Shown: positions 36,233-44,788, numbered from the stretch's first letter. The stretch is DNA of 64,000 nucleotides from Streptomyces goshikiensis (GCF_014650555.1 NZ_BMVE01000001.1:310001-374000), one strand, 5' to 3'. Numbers and translations are program-made. The notes: generated by a model from the sequence alone, not told the origin.

Positions 36233-37375
36233 TCATGCCGGCCCCGTCCCCACCTGGTCGTGGGGCGCGAACAGCGCCACGTCGTCCGCGCCGACGACCT
36301 CGAAGTACGCCGAGGCCCCGGGTCCGTCCGTCACCGGCACTCCGGCGAGCAGCCGGATCAGGTCGCCGGCCGCCTGCCGGGCCAGCCCGCGCGCGACCGC
36401 CCCGCCGGAGCCGTCCACGAGGTCCACCGGGTCGCCCACCGCGAACTGCCCCTCGACGGCGGTGACCCCGCCGCACAGGACGGGCCGGCGGTGTTCCCGT
36501 ACGTCCTGGACCGTTCCGGCGTCGATGGTGATCCTGCCGCGCGGGGCGGTGGCGTGGGCCAGCCAGAACAGCTGCTCCGCGGGGCGCTGGCGGGCGGCGT
36601 GGAAGTACGTACCGGTCCGTCCGCCCGCCAGGGCCTCCCGCGCGTTCCACGCGGCGGCCAGCACGACGGGGATCCCGGCGCCCGCGGCGGTCGTCGCCGC
36701 CTGGACCTTGGCGGCCATGCCGCCGGTGCCGACGCCGGAGCGGCCGGGGGCGGACGTACGGATGCCCGCGAGGTCGGCGGGGCCGCGGACCTCGGCGACG
36801 GGGCTGCTCCCGGCGGCGAGCGGGTCGCCGTCGTAGAGCGCCTCCACGTCGGAGAGCAGGACGAGCAGGTCGGCGCCGATCAGTTCGGCGACCAGCGCGG
36901 CGAGGCGGTCGTTGTCCCCGAAGCGGACCTCGTGGGTGGCGACGACGTCGTTCTCGTTGACGACGGGCACGATCCCCATCTGCATGAGCTTCTTCAGGGT
37001 GCGCCGGGCGTTGTGGTAGTGGTCGCGGCGGGTGATGTCGTCGGCGGTGAGCAGGACTTGGCCGACCTGGATGCCGTACCGGCCGAACTGGGCGCCGTAG
37101 CGGGCCATGAGCAGCCCCTGGCCGACGCTGGCGGCGGCCTGCTGGCCGGACAGTTCGGTGGGCCGGGCCGCCAGGCCCAGCGGGGCGAGCCCGGCGGCGA
37201 CGGCGCCCGAGGAGACGAGCACGACGCTCTTGCCCCGCGCGCACAGTGCGGCGAGGACCTCGACGAGGGCGTCGAGCCGGTGGGGGTCGAGCCGGCCGGA
37301 CTCCGAGGTGAGGGAGGACGAGCCGATCTTCACCACGATCCGGTGGGCCCCGGCGACGTCGTTGCGGCCGGTCAT
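36233..37375 (-). CDS. proB: Glutamate 5-kinase paralogue with PUA domain
   Basis: A 380-aa kinase phosphorylating the gamma-carboxyl of glutamate. The amino-acid-kinase domain shows RIVVKIGSSSLTSESGRLDP, VVLVSSGAVAAGL, VVNENDVVATHEVRFGDNDRLAALVA and GTGGMAAKVQAA. The PUA domain occupies about 285-375 (RGRITIDAGTVQDVREHRRPVL). Housekeeping proB in Streptomyces usually sits near obg and proA; here proA is absent and proC follows. It is divergent from the ATP-grasp operon, sharing the region with the SARP-type repeats. It may boost proline or make a glutamyl-phosphate-derived precursor. Confidence 0.9.
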   Translation of the reverse strand: MTGRNDVAGAHRIVVKIGSSSLTSESGRLDPHRLDALVEVLAALCARGKSVVLVSSGAVAAGLAPLGLAARPTELSGQQAAASVGQGLLMARYGAQFGRYGIQVGQVLLTADDITRRDHYHNARRTLKKLMQMGIVPVVNENDVVATHEVRFGDNDRLAALVAELIGADLLVLLSDVEALYDGDPLAAGSSPVAEVRGPADLAGIRTSAPGRSGVGTGGMAAKVQAATTAAGAGIPVVLAAAWNAREALAGGRTGTYFHAARQRPAEQLFWLAHATAPRGRITIDAGTVQDVREHRRPVLCGGVTAVEGQFAVGDPVDLVDGSGGAVARGLARQAAGDLIRLLAGVPVTDGPGASAYFEVVGADDVALFAPHDQVGTGPA

Positions 37376-37644
37376 GCGCCGGCGCGTTCGGTGTCGGGGG
37401 CGGCGGGCGTCCGGGGCGGCCGCGGGTCCGCGGGGAGAACGACGGGCTGAGACAAGGCGAGGTCCTTAGGGATTCCGGCGAGAACGGCGCGGACGGCAGC
37501 ACCGGCGACCGCCCGTCGATTGACGCATCCGGCCTTCCCGGATTCTTCCCGAACGGCCCGGGAACCGACCGGGAACGGTTCGGTATCGGCCTGATCTAGA
37601 TTCCATCCGGTCGACGCCCGTGAACCACACGAGAAAGGGGCGCT
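37376..37644. promoter_or_regulatory. Divergent proB / ATP-grasp operon control region
   Basis: A 269-bp region without a supported gene. It holds the CGGGAAC repeats facing the operon and an inverted near-copy (TTCCCGAACGG, 37546-37556) facing proB. One activator could therefore drive both directions. Confidence 0.55.
37559..37576 (+). promoter_or_regulatory. SARP-type direct repeat in front of the ATP-grasp operon
   Basis: CGGGAAC at 37559-37565 and 37570-37576, 11-bp pitch. A third, degenerate unit CGGTATC follows in phase (37581-37587), then about 9 nt to TAGATT. The heptamer and pitch are the same as in front of the secreted peptide gene. Confidence 0.6.
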
Positions 37645-38682
37645 ATGTATTCGTCATTCGCCGAGAAGATGTCGAAACCGGATCTGATAGACCTGGGCGA
37701 CGGAATCTACGTCCTGCGGTTCGAGGTCATGAAGGTGACGTCGGTCTACTCGGCGGTCAAGGACCTGCTGGCCCGCGGCGTGATCCGCCCGGGCCAGACC
37801 CTCGTGGACAGCTCCAGCGGCATCTACGGGCACGCGCTCGCCCTGGTGTGCCGCGAACTGGGGCTGAAATGCCATGCCTTCGCCTCGGTGGCGGTCGACG
37901 ACTCGATCAGGACCCAGCTCAAGTACCTCGGCGCCACGTACGACCAGGTCGCGGGCGGGACGGGCAGCCTCCAGCACGACCAGGAGGTCCGCGTCCGGCT
38001 CGTCCACGACTACCTGCGGCGCAACCCCGACGCGTACTGGATGCGGCAGTACCACGACGACGTGCACTACGTCGGCTACGAGCACGTCGCGAACATGCTG
38101 CTCAAGGAGCTGGGTTCGGCCGAGATGACGCTGGTGGGCGGGGTCGGCACCGGCTCGTCGACCAGTGCGATGAGCCGCTACCTGCGGGCCGGGTGCCCGA
38201 ACGTGCGGGTCGCCGGCATCCAGCCGTTCGGCAGCCGCTCCTTCGGCGCGGAGGGCTTCCCCCTCGACGGGTTCATCATCGCCGGGATCGGCAGCGGGAT
38301 CCGCTTCGACAACATCGACTACAGCGCCTACGACGACGTCCACTGGCTGGACTTCGACGTGTCGGCGGCGGGCTGCCGCCACCTGCTCTCCAGCACCGGC
38401 GTCTTCGCCGGGCTCTCGGCCGGCGCCGGCTGGCAGGCCGCCCGGCACATCCGCCGGACGCGCCCCGACGCCGGTCCCGTGGTCTTCATGGCCGCGGATC
38501 CGGGACACCGCTACGTCCAGCAGGTCTTCCCGCCCGACGGGCCGGTGGCCGAGGACCCCGATTACCGCCCGGTGGTCATCACCGAACTCGACCAGATGAC
38601 CGGACCCTGGTGCACGATGAATTGGGGCCGAAGACATTTCAGCGTCCAGGACGATCTGCCGGCGCTTTCCCTCCAGGGCTGA
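37645..38682 (+). CDS. PLP-dependent beta-replacement enzyme (cysteine synthase / tryptophan synthase beta fold)
   Basis: A 345-aa protein; ATG 37645 follows GAAAGGGG. Fold-type II signatures are present but drifted. The PLP lysine is inferred as K30 in RFEVMKVTSVYSA, 13 residues before ARGVIRPG as in O-acetylserine sulfhydrylases, although the usual SVKDR box is lost. The substrate loop is DSSSGIYGHALAL in place of TSGNTG, and the phosphate-binding loop is GGVGTGSSTSA. About 45 extra C-terminal residues end in WGRRHFSVQDD. It probably makes a beta-substituted alanine from an activated serine. Candidate products include 2,3-diaminopropionate-like or heteroaryl-alanine residues; the substrate cannot be told from sequence. 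First gene of a six-gene operon. Confidence 0.8.
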   Translation: MYSSFAEKMSKPDLIDLGDGIYVLRFEVMKVTSVYSAVKDLLARGVIRPGQTLVDSSSGIYGHALALVCRELGLKCHAFASVAVDDSIRTQLKYLGATYDQVAGGTGSLQHDQEVRVRLVHDYLRRNPDAYWMRQYHDDVHYVGYEHVANMLLKELGSAEMTLVGGVGTGSSTSAMSRYLRAGCPNVRVAGIQPFGSRSFGAEGFPLDGFIIAGIGSGIRFDNIDYSAYDDVHWLDFDVSAAGCRHLLSSTGVFAGLSAGAGWQAARHIRRTRPDAGPVVFMAADPGHRYVQQVFPPDGPVAEDPDYRPVVITELDQMTGPWCTMNWGRRHFSVQDDLPALSLQG

Positions 38683-38730
38683 GCGGTCCTTTCTCTTTCT
38701 TCTCCCCGCACACGACAAAAGGCCACACCC

Positions 38731-39942
38731 ATGACCAATGTCGCCATCATCAATTACGGCGCCCAGCACGATTACGCGGCCATGCTGCACGAGCTGGCCG
38801 ACGGCGTCCACGTGTTCAGCCACAACCCCCTGGCCCGGCACGAGGGACTCGCCTCCTACGAACACGTGGTGGACTGCGAGTTCGTCCCGTACGCCGAGCT
38901 GCGGATCCGGCAGCTGGCCGAGAGCGAGCCGTTCGCGTACGTCATCACCGACAACGAGTACGACCTGGAGCGGGTCGCGCGCATCCGCGAGGACCTCGGT
39001 GTCCCCGGCCAGTCCTCGGCCAGCGCCACCTCCTTCCGCGACAAGGTCGTCATGAAGGACACCGCGAGCCGTACGGTCGGGACGCCTCGCTACGCCCGGC
39101 TGCGGACGATCGTCGACCTGACGGACTTCATCGGGGAGAACGGCTACCCCGTCGTCGTCAAGCCGGTGAGCCAGGGCGGCTCCCGCGACATCACCGTGCT
39201 GCGCGACGAGGACGAGCTGATCGCCTTCAGCCGCCGCCACTGGCGCGAGGACCTGATGGCCGAGCAGTTCATCGACGGCGAGATCTACCACGTCGACGCG
39301 ATCCTGGCCCCCGGCTACCGGTTCGTGGCCTCCTCGCGGTACCTGCGCGACTGTCTCGGCGTCATCTCGGGCCAGAACAACGGCTCGTTGCAGCTGGACC
39401 CGCGCGACAAGCTGGCCCGGCGGCTGGAGGAGTTCCTCGACCGCGTCCTCGACGCCTTCGACACCCCCGAGGTCGGCGCGTACCACCTGGAGGTGTTCCG
39501 CACCCGCGACGACGAGTTCCTGCTGTGCGAGATCGCCTCGCGCGTCGGCGGCTCCCGGATCCCCGCCCTGACCCGGCTGACGTACGGCCTGGACCTGCAC
39601 GCCACCTGGCTGCGGCTCTCGTGCGGCCTGCCCGTGGAGCCCGCGCCGACGGCCGTGCCGGCCGAGGTGCGCGGCTCGATCGCCGTCGTCCCGCAGGGCC
39701 GCCCGGTGCGGGCGCCGCAGTCGCTGCCGTTCGAGTGGGTCGACCAGTACCAGGTCAACGAGCAGCTCGCGCTGGGCGCGGTGCCGCAGAACAGCACCTC
39801 CCACCTGTGCTTCGCACTGGTGCGCGGGGCGAGCACCGCCGAGGTGGAGAGCCGGCTGCTGGAGGCCGAGGCCTGGATCCTCGGCAACCTCGTCGAGGTC
39901 CCCGAGGACTCCACCGAGGCCGACCGGGTTCCCGCGCCGTGA
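38731..39942 (+). CDS. ATP-grasp carboxylate-amine ligase (first)
   Basis: A 403-aa protein starting MTNVAIINYGAQHDYAAML. The ATP-grasp core shows the nucleotide lysine in NGYPVVVKPVSQGGSRDITVL (about 143-161), the adenine hinge LMAEQFIDGEIYHVDAIL, and the metal-binding strand EFLLCEIASRVGGSRI (about 263-278). There, E-x-A-x-R replaces the more usual E-x-N-x-R, a form also seen in PurK/PurT-like members. Ligases of this class join a carboxylate to an amine through an acyl phosphate. Its last codon overlaps the MFS start (GTGA), so translation is coupled. The partner substrates are unknown. Confidence 0.85.
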   Translation: MTNVAIINYGAQHDYAAMLHELADGVHVFSHNPLARHEGLASYEHVVDCEFVPYAELRIRQLAESEPFAYVITDNEYDLERVARIREDLGVPGQSSASATSFRDKVVMKDTASRTVGTPRYARLRTIVDLTDFIGENGYPVVVKPVSQGGSRDITVLRDEDELIAFSRRHWREDLMAEQFIDGEIYHVDAILAPGYRFVASSRYLRDCLGVISGQNNGSLQLDPRDKLARRLEEFLDRVLDAFDTPEVGAYHLEVFRTRDDEFLLCEIASRVGGSRIPALTRLTYGLDLHATWLRLSCGLPVEPAPTAVPAEVRGSIAVVPQGRPVRAPQSLPFEWVDQYQVNEQLALGAVPQNSTSHLCFALVRGASTAEVESRLLEAEAWILGNLVEVPEDSTEADRVPAP

Positions 39943-41180
39943 ACGGGTGGCGCGGGGCGTCGCCGACCGCGCGCCTCCTCCTCGTGGCCGTGCTCCTGAC
40001 CGGCCTGACCACCTTCATGTTCCTGCCGCTGCTGGCCATCGAGCTGACGGCGCAGGGCATACCGGCGGGCCGGACCGGGTTCCTGGTGGGCCTGCTGGCC
40101 TTCTCCAGCCAGGCGTTCTCGCTGCTGAGCGGGCTGCTGGTGGACCGGCTGGGCCCCCGCCGGGTGATGGCGGCCGGGTTCCTGCTGCGGATCGCGGGCT
40201 ACGTACTGCTCGGGCTCGGCGGGGCCGGCCGGCCGGCCCCGCTCGTGGCCGGGATCGTGGCGGTCGGCGTCGGAGGCTCGATGCTGGGCCTGTCGACCAA
40301 GACCCTGCTGGTGTCTCAGGAGGGCTCCGACCCGCGCACGATGCTCGCGCTGCGCTCCACCTTCGTGAACATCGGCGTCGTGGTCGGGCCCGCGCTGGGG
40401 GCCCTGGTGTACCCGCTCGGGTTCCGCTACATCCTGGCGGCGTGCGTGCTCTCGCACCTCGTCCTCGGCATCGGCCTGGTGTCCGGGCGGACGGCGGCCG
40501 CGGTCCCGGGCCGGACGGCGGCGAAGGCCACCGGCCCGGGCGCCGGGCCGGACGCCGATCCCGGCGCCGCGCCGGACGCCGCCGCCGGCCGGCCCGGTGA
40601 GGTCACGCGCTGGACCCTGCTGCGCCACTGGGCGCCGCTGGCCGCGCTGGGCGTCGCGTACTGGGCCATCTACAGCCAGCTCAACGTCCTCCTCCCGATC
40701 GCCGCGAACGAGCTGACCGGCAGCACCGCCGCCATCTCGGTCGTCTTCACCGCCAACGGCCTGCTCGTCGTGCTGTTCCAGTACACGCTGCTGAGCAGGG
40801 TTTTCCGCCGCGCCACCGCGCGCACCCTGCTGGCCCTCGGCTTCCTCGCATTCGCCTGCGCCTACGCCGTGCTCATCCCGCTCGCCGGGTGGTACTCGCT
40901 GCTGGCGTTCGTCCTGCCCGTGACGCTGGCCGAGATGCTGATCGGCCCCAGCCTCGACGAGCAGGCCGTGAACGCCGCCGCGCTGCGCCGCACCGGGCTC
41001 GCGCTCGGCACCATGAGCGCCGCCGGGGCCCTGGGCAGCCTGCTCGGCTCCAGTCTGGGCGGCCAGCTGCTCCAGGCCACGCGGGGCGGCAGCCGGGCCT
41101 GGGTGCTGCTCGTGGGGTGTTCCCTCGCCGCCGCGGCGATCTGTCTCCTCCTACCGAAAGTGCGTACGCGCCATGCCTGA
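39939..41180 (+). CDS. MFS transporter, probable product exporter
   Basis: A 413-aa protein with about 12 hydrophobic segments. The motif-A-like loop is LLVDRLGPRRVMAAGF between helices 2 and 3. An unusual Pro/Ala/Gly/Asp-rich cytoplasmic loop of about 35 residues (near 188-222) splits the two six-helix halves. The GTG start at 39939 overlaps the preceding ligase stop, and its 3' end overlaps the next ligase by 8 nt. Being embedded among ligases, it most likely exports the cluster product and gives self-protection. Confidence 0.86.
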   Translation: MNGWRGASPTARLLLVAVLLTGLTTFMFLPLLAIELTAQGIPAGRTGFLVGLLAFSSQAFSLLSGLLVDRLGPRRVMAAGFLLRIAGYVLLGLGGAGRPAPLVAGIVAVGVGGSMLGLSTKTLLVSQEGSDPRTMLALRSTFVNIGVVVGPALGALVYPLGFRYILAACVLSHLVLGIGLVSGRTAAAVPGRTAAKATGPGAGPDADPGAAPDAAAGRPGEVTRWTLLRHWAPLAALGVAYWAIYSQLNVLLPIAANELTGSTAAISVVFTANGLLVVLFQYTLLSRVFRRATARTLLALGFLAFACAYAVLIPLAGWYSLLAFVLPVTLAEMLIGPSLDEQAVNAAALRRTGLALGTMSAAGALGSLLGSSLGGQLLQATRGGSRAWVLLVGCSLAAAAICLLLPKVRTRHA

Positions 41181-42351
41181 AACCCGACCGACCGTCGTCC
41201 TCCTCAACCCCCGCGAGCACGTCATCGCCGCGGCGCAGCGGCTCGGCGCGGCGCTGGTGATCGTGTCCGACCCCGGGGCCCCGCTGCCCGCGGACCTGCC
41301 CGTCGTCCCCGTCGAGTCCGAGTGGATCTCCGACCCCGAGGACCTGATCGGGCAGCTCGGCAAGCTCGAACTGGCCGCGCCGGTCAGCTGTTTCGGCTTC
41401 GGCGAGCTCGGCTGCGCGGTCTCCGCGGTGGTCAACGAGCGGCTGGGCTGGCCGGGCAACCCGCCCGGGGCGCTGGTCGCGTTCAAGGACAAGGCGAAGC
41501 TGCGGGCCGCCGTCGGCGACCGGGCCGGGAAGCCGGTCGCGTACCGGACCTGCGCCGAGAAGGACGAGATCCTGCCCGCCGTCGAGCTGATCGGCTACCC
41601 GTGCGTGGTCAAGCCGGTCGACGGCACCGGCAGCGCCGGAGTGCGCTACCTGGCCGGTCCGCAGGAGGCCGAACGGTACGTGGCCGAGCTGGACTTCCGT
41701 ACCCCGTACGTGGTCGAGGAGTTCCTGGTCGGCACCGAGTACAGCGTGGAGGCGATGAGTTCCTCCGCCGGCCACCGGGTGCTGGCCATCACGGAGAAGA
41801 TGACCACCGGCGCCCCCGGGTTCGTCGAGACCGGGCACACCCTGCCCGTCCGCCTCGACCCGGCCTCCGAGGCCGCCATCGGGGCGCTGGTCGCCGCGAC
41901 CCTGGACGCGGCGGGCTACCGTACGGGCCCCTCGCACACCGAGGTCATGCTGACGGCCGACGGTCCGCGCCTCATCGAGTCGCACGGGCGCCCCGGCGGC
42001 GACCGGATCAGCGACATGCTGGACCTCGCGCTCGGCGAGGACGTCTTCGAGCAGGCCATGGCCGACGCCCTGGGCCTGCCCGTAGCCGGCGCCCCGACCC
42101 GCGACCGGGTCGCCGGGATCCGCTACGTCACCTTCGGCCGGACGACCCCGGTCCAGGACATCAGCACCGAGCTGGTCGGCTCGCTGCCCGGCGTCACCGA
42201 GGTCGTGGTCAGCGTCCCGGCGGGGCAGCTGCCCCCGGAGGTCCTCAGGTCCCGGGACCGGCACGGGTTCGTCGTCGCCGTCGGCGCGGACCGCGAGGAG
42301 CTGGAGAGCCACCTCGACGTCGCGGTGCGCACGCTCACCGCCGGCCGCTGA
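41173..42351 (+). CDS. ATP-grasp ligase (second, L-amino acid ligase-like)
   Basis: A 392-aa protein. A pre-ATP-grasp Rossmann-like N-terminus (about 1-95) leads to the ATP-grasp domain with GYPCVVKPVDGTGSAGVRYL (about 134-153), TPYVVEEFLVGTEYSVEAMS (about 178-197) and the metal strand PRLIESHGRPGGDRISDML (about 264-282). The E-S-H-G-R-PGG form occurs in peptide-bond-forming ATP-grasp enzymes of secondary metabolism. A C-terminal lid follows. The overlap with MFS (8 nt) shows co-translation. It probably condenses two amino acids; substrates unknown. Confidence 0.85.
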   Translation: MPETRPTVVLLNPREHVIAAAQRLGAALVIVSDPGAPLPADLPVVPVESEWISDPEDLIGQLGKLELAAPVSCFGFGELGCAVSAVVNERLGWPGNPPGALVAFKDKAKLRAAVGDRAGKPVAYRTCAEKDEILPAVELIGYPCVVKPVDGTGSAGVRYLAGPQEAERYVAELDFRTPYVVEEFLVGTEYSVEAMSSSAGHRVLAITEKMTTGAPGFVETGHTLPVRLDPASEAAIGALVAATLDAAGYRTGPSHTEVMLTADGPRLIESHGRPGGDRISDMLDLALGEDVFEQAMADALGLPVAGAPTRDRVAGIRYVTFGRTTPVQDISTELVGSLPGVTEVVVSVPAGQLPPEVLRSRDRHGFVVAVGADREELESHLDVAVRTLTAGR

Positions 42352-42430
42352 CCCGGCGGCTGCCTGGGGCCTGTGCCCCGCCCCCTTTCCCATCGTTCGC
42401 ACGCCCGCACGCTCCCGAAAGGCACCTCCC

Positions 42431-43438
42431 GTGTCGTACAAGATCCTCGTCCTGGTCTCCGAGGCCGCCAAGTTCCGCCTCGACAACCACTCGATCATCC
42501 CCAGCGCCCTCTACCGCGAGGGCCACGACGTCCACATCGGCGACATCGACACGCTGTCCGTGCACGACTCCGTCGTGGTCGTCGACCGGGTGCGGCTGTC
42601 CGAGGAGTACCTGACCGGCAACGACTTCCCGGCGCTGAGCGAGCCCTACGCCTCCGCCGAGGACTTCGACCTGGTCTGGGTCCTCACCGGCACCCACCCC
42701 GAGGCGCTCGCCGACTCCTTCCAGCTGCTGTGGCTGCTCAACCAGCGCGTGCCGTTCGTCAACGACGCCGCCGCGCTCTTCTACCTCAACTCGAAGATCA
42801 CCCTGGGCGCGGCCGTGCCGCAGGCGAACCTGCCCGCGTCGTACGTCTCGAACGACTTCGAGTACCTCACCGGCCTGGTCGAGTCCGACGAGGACCGCAC
42901 CTGGGTGCTCAAGCCCACCAACGAGGGCTGTGGCGCGGGCGTCTACTTCGTCGGCAAGAACGAGCGCAACCGGCCGGCGCTGCTCCAGGCGGCCACCGGC
43001 AACGCGGTGCCGCGCTACGAGATGTACAGCCGCAACATCATCGGCCTCGCCAAGCGCTACACGGCCGTGCAGGAGTACATCCCGAACGTCCGGGAGAACG
43101 AGAAGCGCGTCATCATCGCCGGCGACGTCCCGGTGTGCGGGTTCCGCCGCTTCCACTTCGAGAACGACGACCGGGCGAACGTCACGCTCGGCACCAGGTT
43201 CGAGGGCCTGACGCTGACCCCGGAGGAGGACGAGTTCGTCCGCGCCCTCGGCAAGCGGATGATGGACCTGGGCATCTTCTACTCGGGCATCGACATCGCG
43301 TATCCGTACGTCATGGAGTTCAACCTGGTGAACCCGGGCGGCCTGAACTACTCGTTCCGCGCCACCGGGATCGACCAGTCCTCCGAGACCGTCAACACGG
43401 TGCTGGCCGCGCTGCGTGCCGCCGGGAAGATCTCGTGA
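42431..43438 (+). CDS. Glutathione-synthetase-like ATP-grasp ligase (third)
   Basis: A 335-aa protein; the GTG at 42431 follows GAAAGG. The layout is GshB-like: an N-terminal substrate domain (MSYKILVLVSEAAKFRLDNHSIIPSALYREG, about 1-115), then RTWVLKPTNEGCGAGVYFVG (about 156-175), the arginine-bearing strand EKRVIIAGDVPVCGFRRFH, and a canonical metal motif YVMEFNLVNPGGLNYSF (E-x-N-x-x-N-PGG). It should join a dipeptide or amino acid to an amine. It is less likely to make glutathione, because actinomycetes use mycothiol and no GshA partner is present. GTGA overlap with the next gene. Confidence 0.85.
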   Translation: MSYKILVLVSEAAKFRLDNHSIIPSALYREGHDVHIGDIDTLSVHDSVVVVDRVRLSEEYLTGNDFPALSEPYASAEDFDLVWVLTGTHPEALADSFQLLWLLNQRVPFVNDAAALFYLNSKITLGAAVPQANLPASYVSNDFEYLTGLVESDEDRTWVLKPTNEGCGAGVYFVGKNERNRPALLQAATGNAVPRYEMYSRNIIGLAKRYTAVQEYIPNVRENEKRVIIAGDVPVCGFRRFHFENDDRANVTLGTRFEGLTLTPEEDEFVRALGKRMMDLGIFYSGIDIAYPYVMEFNLVNPGGLNYSFRATGIDQSSETVNTVLAALRAAGKIS

Positions 43439-44781
43439 GCGCCTGGTCCTCCCTCGACCCGCGCGCCACCGACGCCTGGGCGGACTTCATCGCGAGCGGC
43501 GGGGAGGCCGGGGCCGCCGCGGCCGCCGCCGACGCCGAGCGCTTCCAGGCGCGGCTGCACCGCCCCGGCTGGGTGCACATGTATCCGCCGCCGGTCCTCC
43601 ACAAGGCCGCCGCCGAGGAGGTCGCGGAGGTGGGCGTACGGCTCGCCGGGCTGGTGACGGCCTTCCCGCGGCGGGTCTTCGGCGACGACCTCGGCGCCTG
43701 GGCGGCGTACCTCGGCATCCCGGCCGAGGACGCGGACCTGATGGCGCAGGCGCTGCGGCACCCCCGGACGGGCCGGGCGGCCACCGCGGTCATGCGCCCC
43801 GACCTGGTGGTGACCGACGACGGGCTGAAGCTGGTCGAGCTGAACGTGTCGACCCCGATGGGCGGCCTGAGCACGCTCGCCCCGTACACGGCGGCCACCC
43901 TGGACTCGGCGTTCGGGCGGTTCCTGGCCGGGCGCGGGCTCACCCCGGGCGGGCCGGCGACCTCGCGGATCTGGCTCGACATGCTCGCCGGGCTGGTGCG
44001 GGTCCCGGCGGACCGGCCGCTGCGCGTCTTCGAGGCGATCGCGAACCCGGCGGACATCGACTCGGGGCGCCGGTTCTTCGTGGACATGATCCGCTCCGGC
44101 GGGTACGAGATCAGCTGTGGTCTGATCGCCGATCTGGAACTCACCGACGAGGGCGTGTTCTTCGAGGGCGAGCGGATCGACGCGGTGGTCACCATGTACA
44201 CCTGGCACGAGACGAAGAACCACGTGCCGCCGGCGCTCACCCGCCGGCTGATGGAGCTGGACCGGGCGCTGAAGGTGGACTTCATCGGCGCGCCCGCGAC
44301 GGCGCTGTACGACAACAAGGCCAATCTGGCGCTGTTCTCGGAGCCGGAGTTCGAGGCCCTCCTGACCGAGGAGGAGCGCGCGCTGGTACGGGCGCACGTG
44401 CCGCCGACGTTCCGGCTGCGGGCCGACACCCTCGACCGGGCGGTCGCCGGGCGCGAGGAGCTCATCTGCAAGCCCGCCTCGGCGTACGGCGGCAAGGACA
44501 TGGCGTTCGGCTTCGCCTCGGACGACGCGGCCTGGCGGGCGCTGATGGCGGAGCGGCTCGCCGATCCGCGCGAGCGCTACGTGCTCCAGCGGCGGCTGCG
44601 GCCGGCCGTGGTGGTGCTGCCGGGGGCGAACCCGCCCGGGCGCGAGATGGTGCTGGCGCCGCTGGTGTTCGGCGGCCGGTACGCCGGAACGTTCCTGCGG
44701 CAGGCCCCGCCGCGGCCCGAATCGACGATCAACGCGTCGAGCGGGGCCGAGGCGGCCGCGGTCCTGACCTTCGCGGAGTAG
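43435..44781 (+). CDS. Circularly permuted ATP-grasp-like protein (fourth ligase candidate)
   Basis: A 448-aa protein. I identify it tentatively as a circularly permuted ATP-grasp: the acidic metal motif KLVELNVSTPMGGLSTL comes early (about 138-154), and the nucleotide-lysine motif ELICKPASAYGGKDMAFG comes late (about 341-358), the reverse of the normal order. PRESTINASSGAEAA is near the end. Relatives act on glutathionylspermidine-like or peptide substrates. The GTG overlaps the previous stop, so it belongs to the operon. Function is open: it could cap, extend or amidate the product. A 16-bp stem terminator follows 7 bp after the stop. Confidence 0.7.
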   Translation: MSAWSSLDPRATDAWADFIASGGEAGAAAAAADAERFQARLHRPGWVHMYPPPVLHKAAAEEVAEVGVRLAGLVTAFPRRVFGDDLGAWAAYLGIPAEDADLMAQALRHPRTGRAATAVMRPDLVVTDDGLKLVELNVSTPMGGLSTLAPYTAATLDSAFGRFLAGRGLTPGGPATSRIWLDMLAGLVRVPADRPLRVFEAIANPADIDSGRRFFVDMIRSGGYEISCGLIADLELTDEGVFFEGERIDAVVTMYTWHETKNHVPPALTRRLMELDRALKVDFIGAPATALYDNKANLALFSEPEFEALLTEEERALVRAHVPPTFRLRADTLDRAVAGREELICKPASAYGGKDMAFGFASDDAAWRALMAERLADPRERYVLQRRLRPAVVVLPGANPPGREMVLAPLVFGGRYAGTFLRQAPPRPESTINASSGAEAAAVLTFAE

Positions 44782-44788
44782 CCCCACC

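Noticed and set aside
42431..43438. Genuine glutathione synthetase
   Set aside because: Actinomycetes use mycothiol, no GshA is adjacent, and the gene is overlapped into a ligase operon, so a specialised ligase is more likely.
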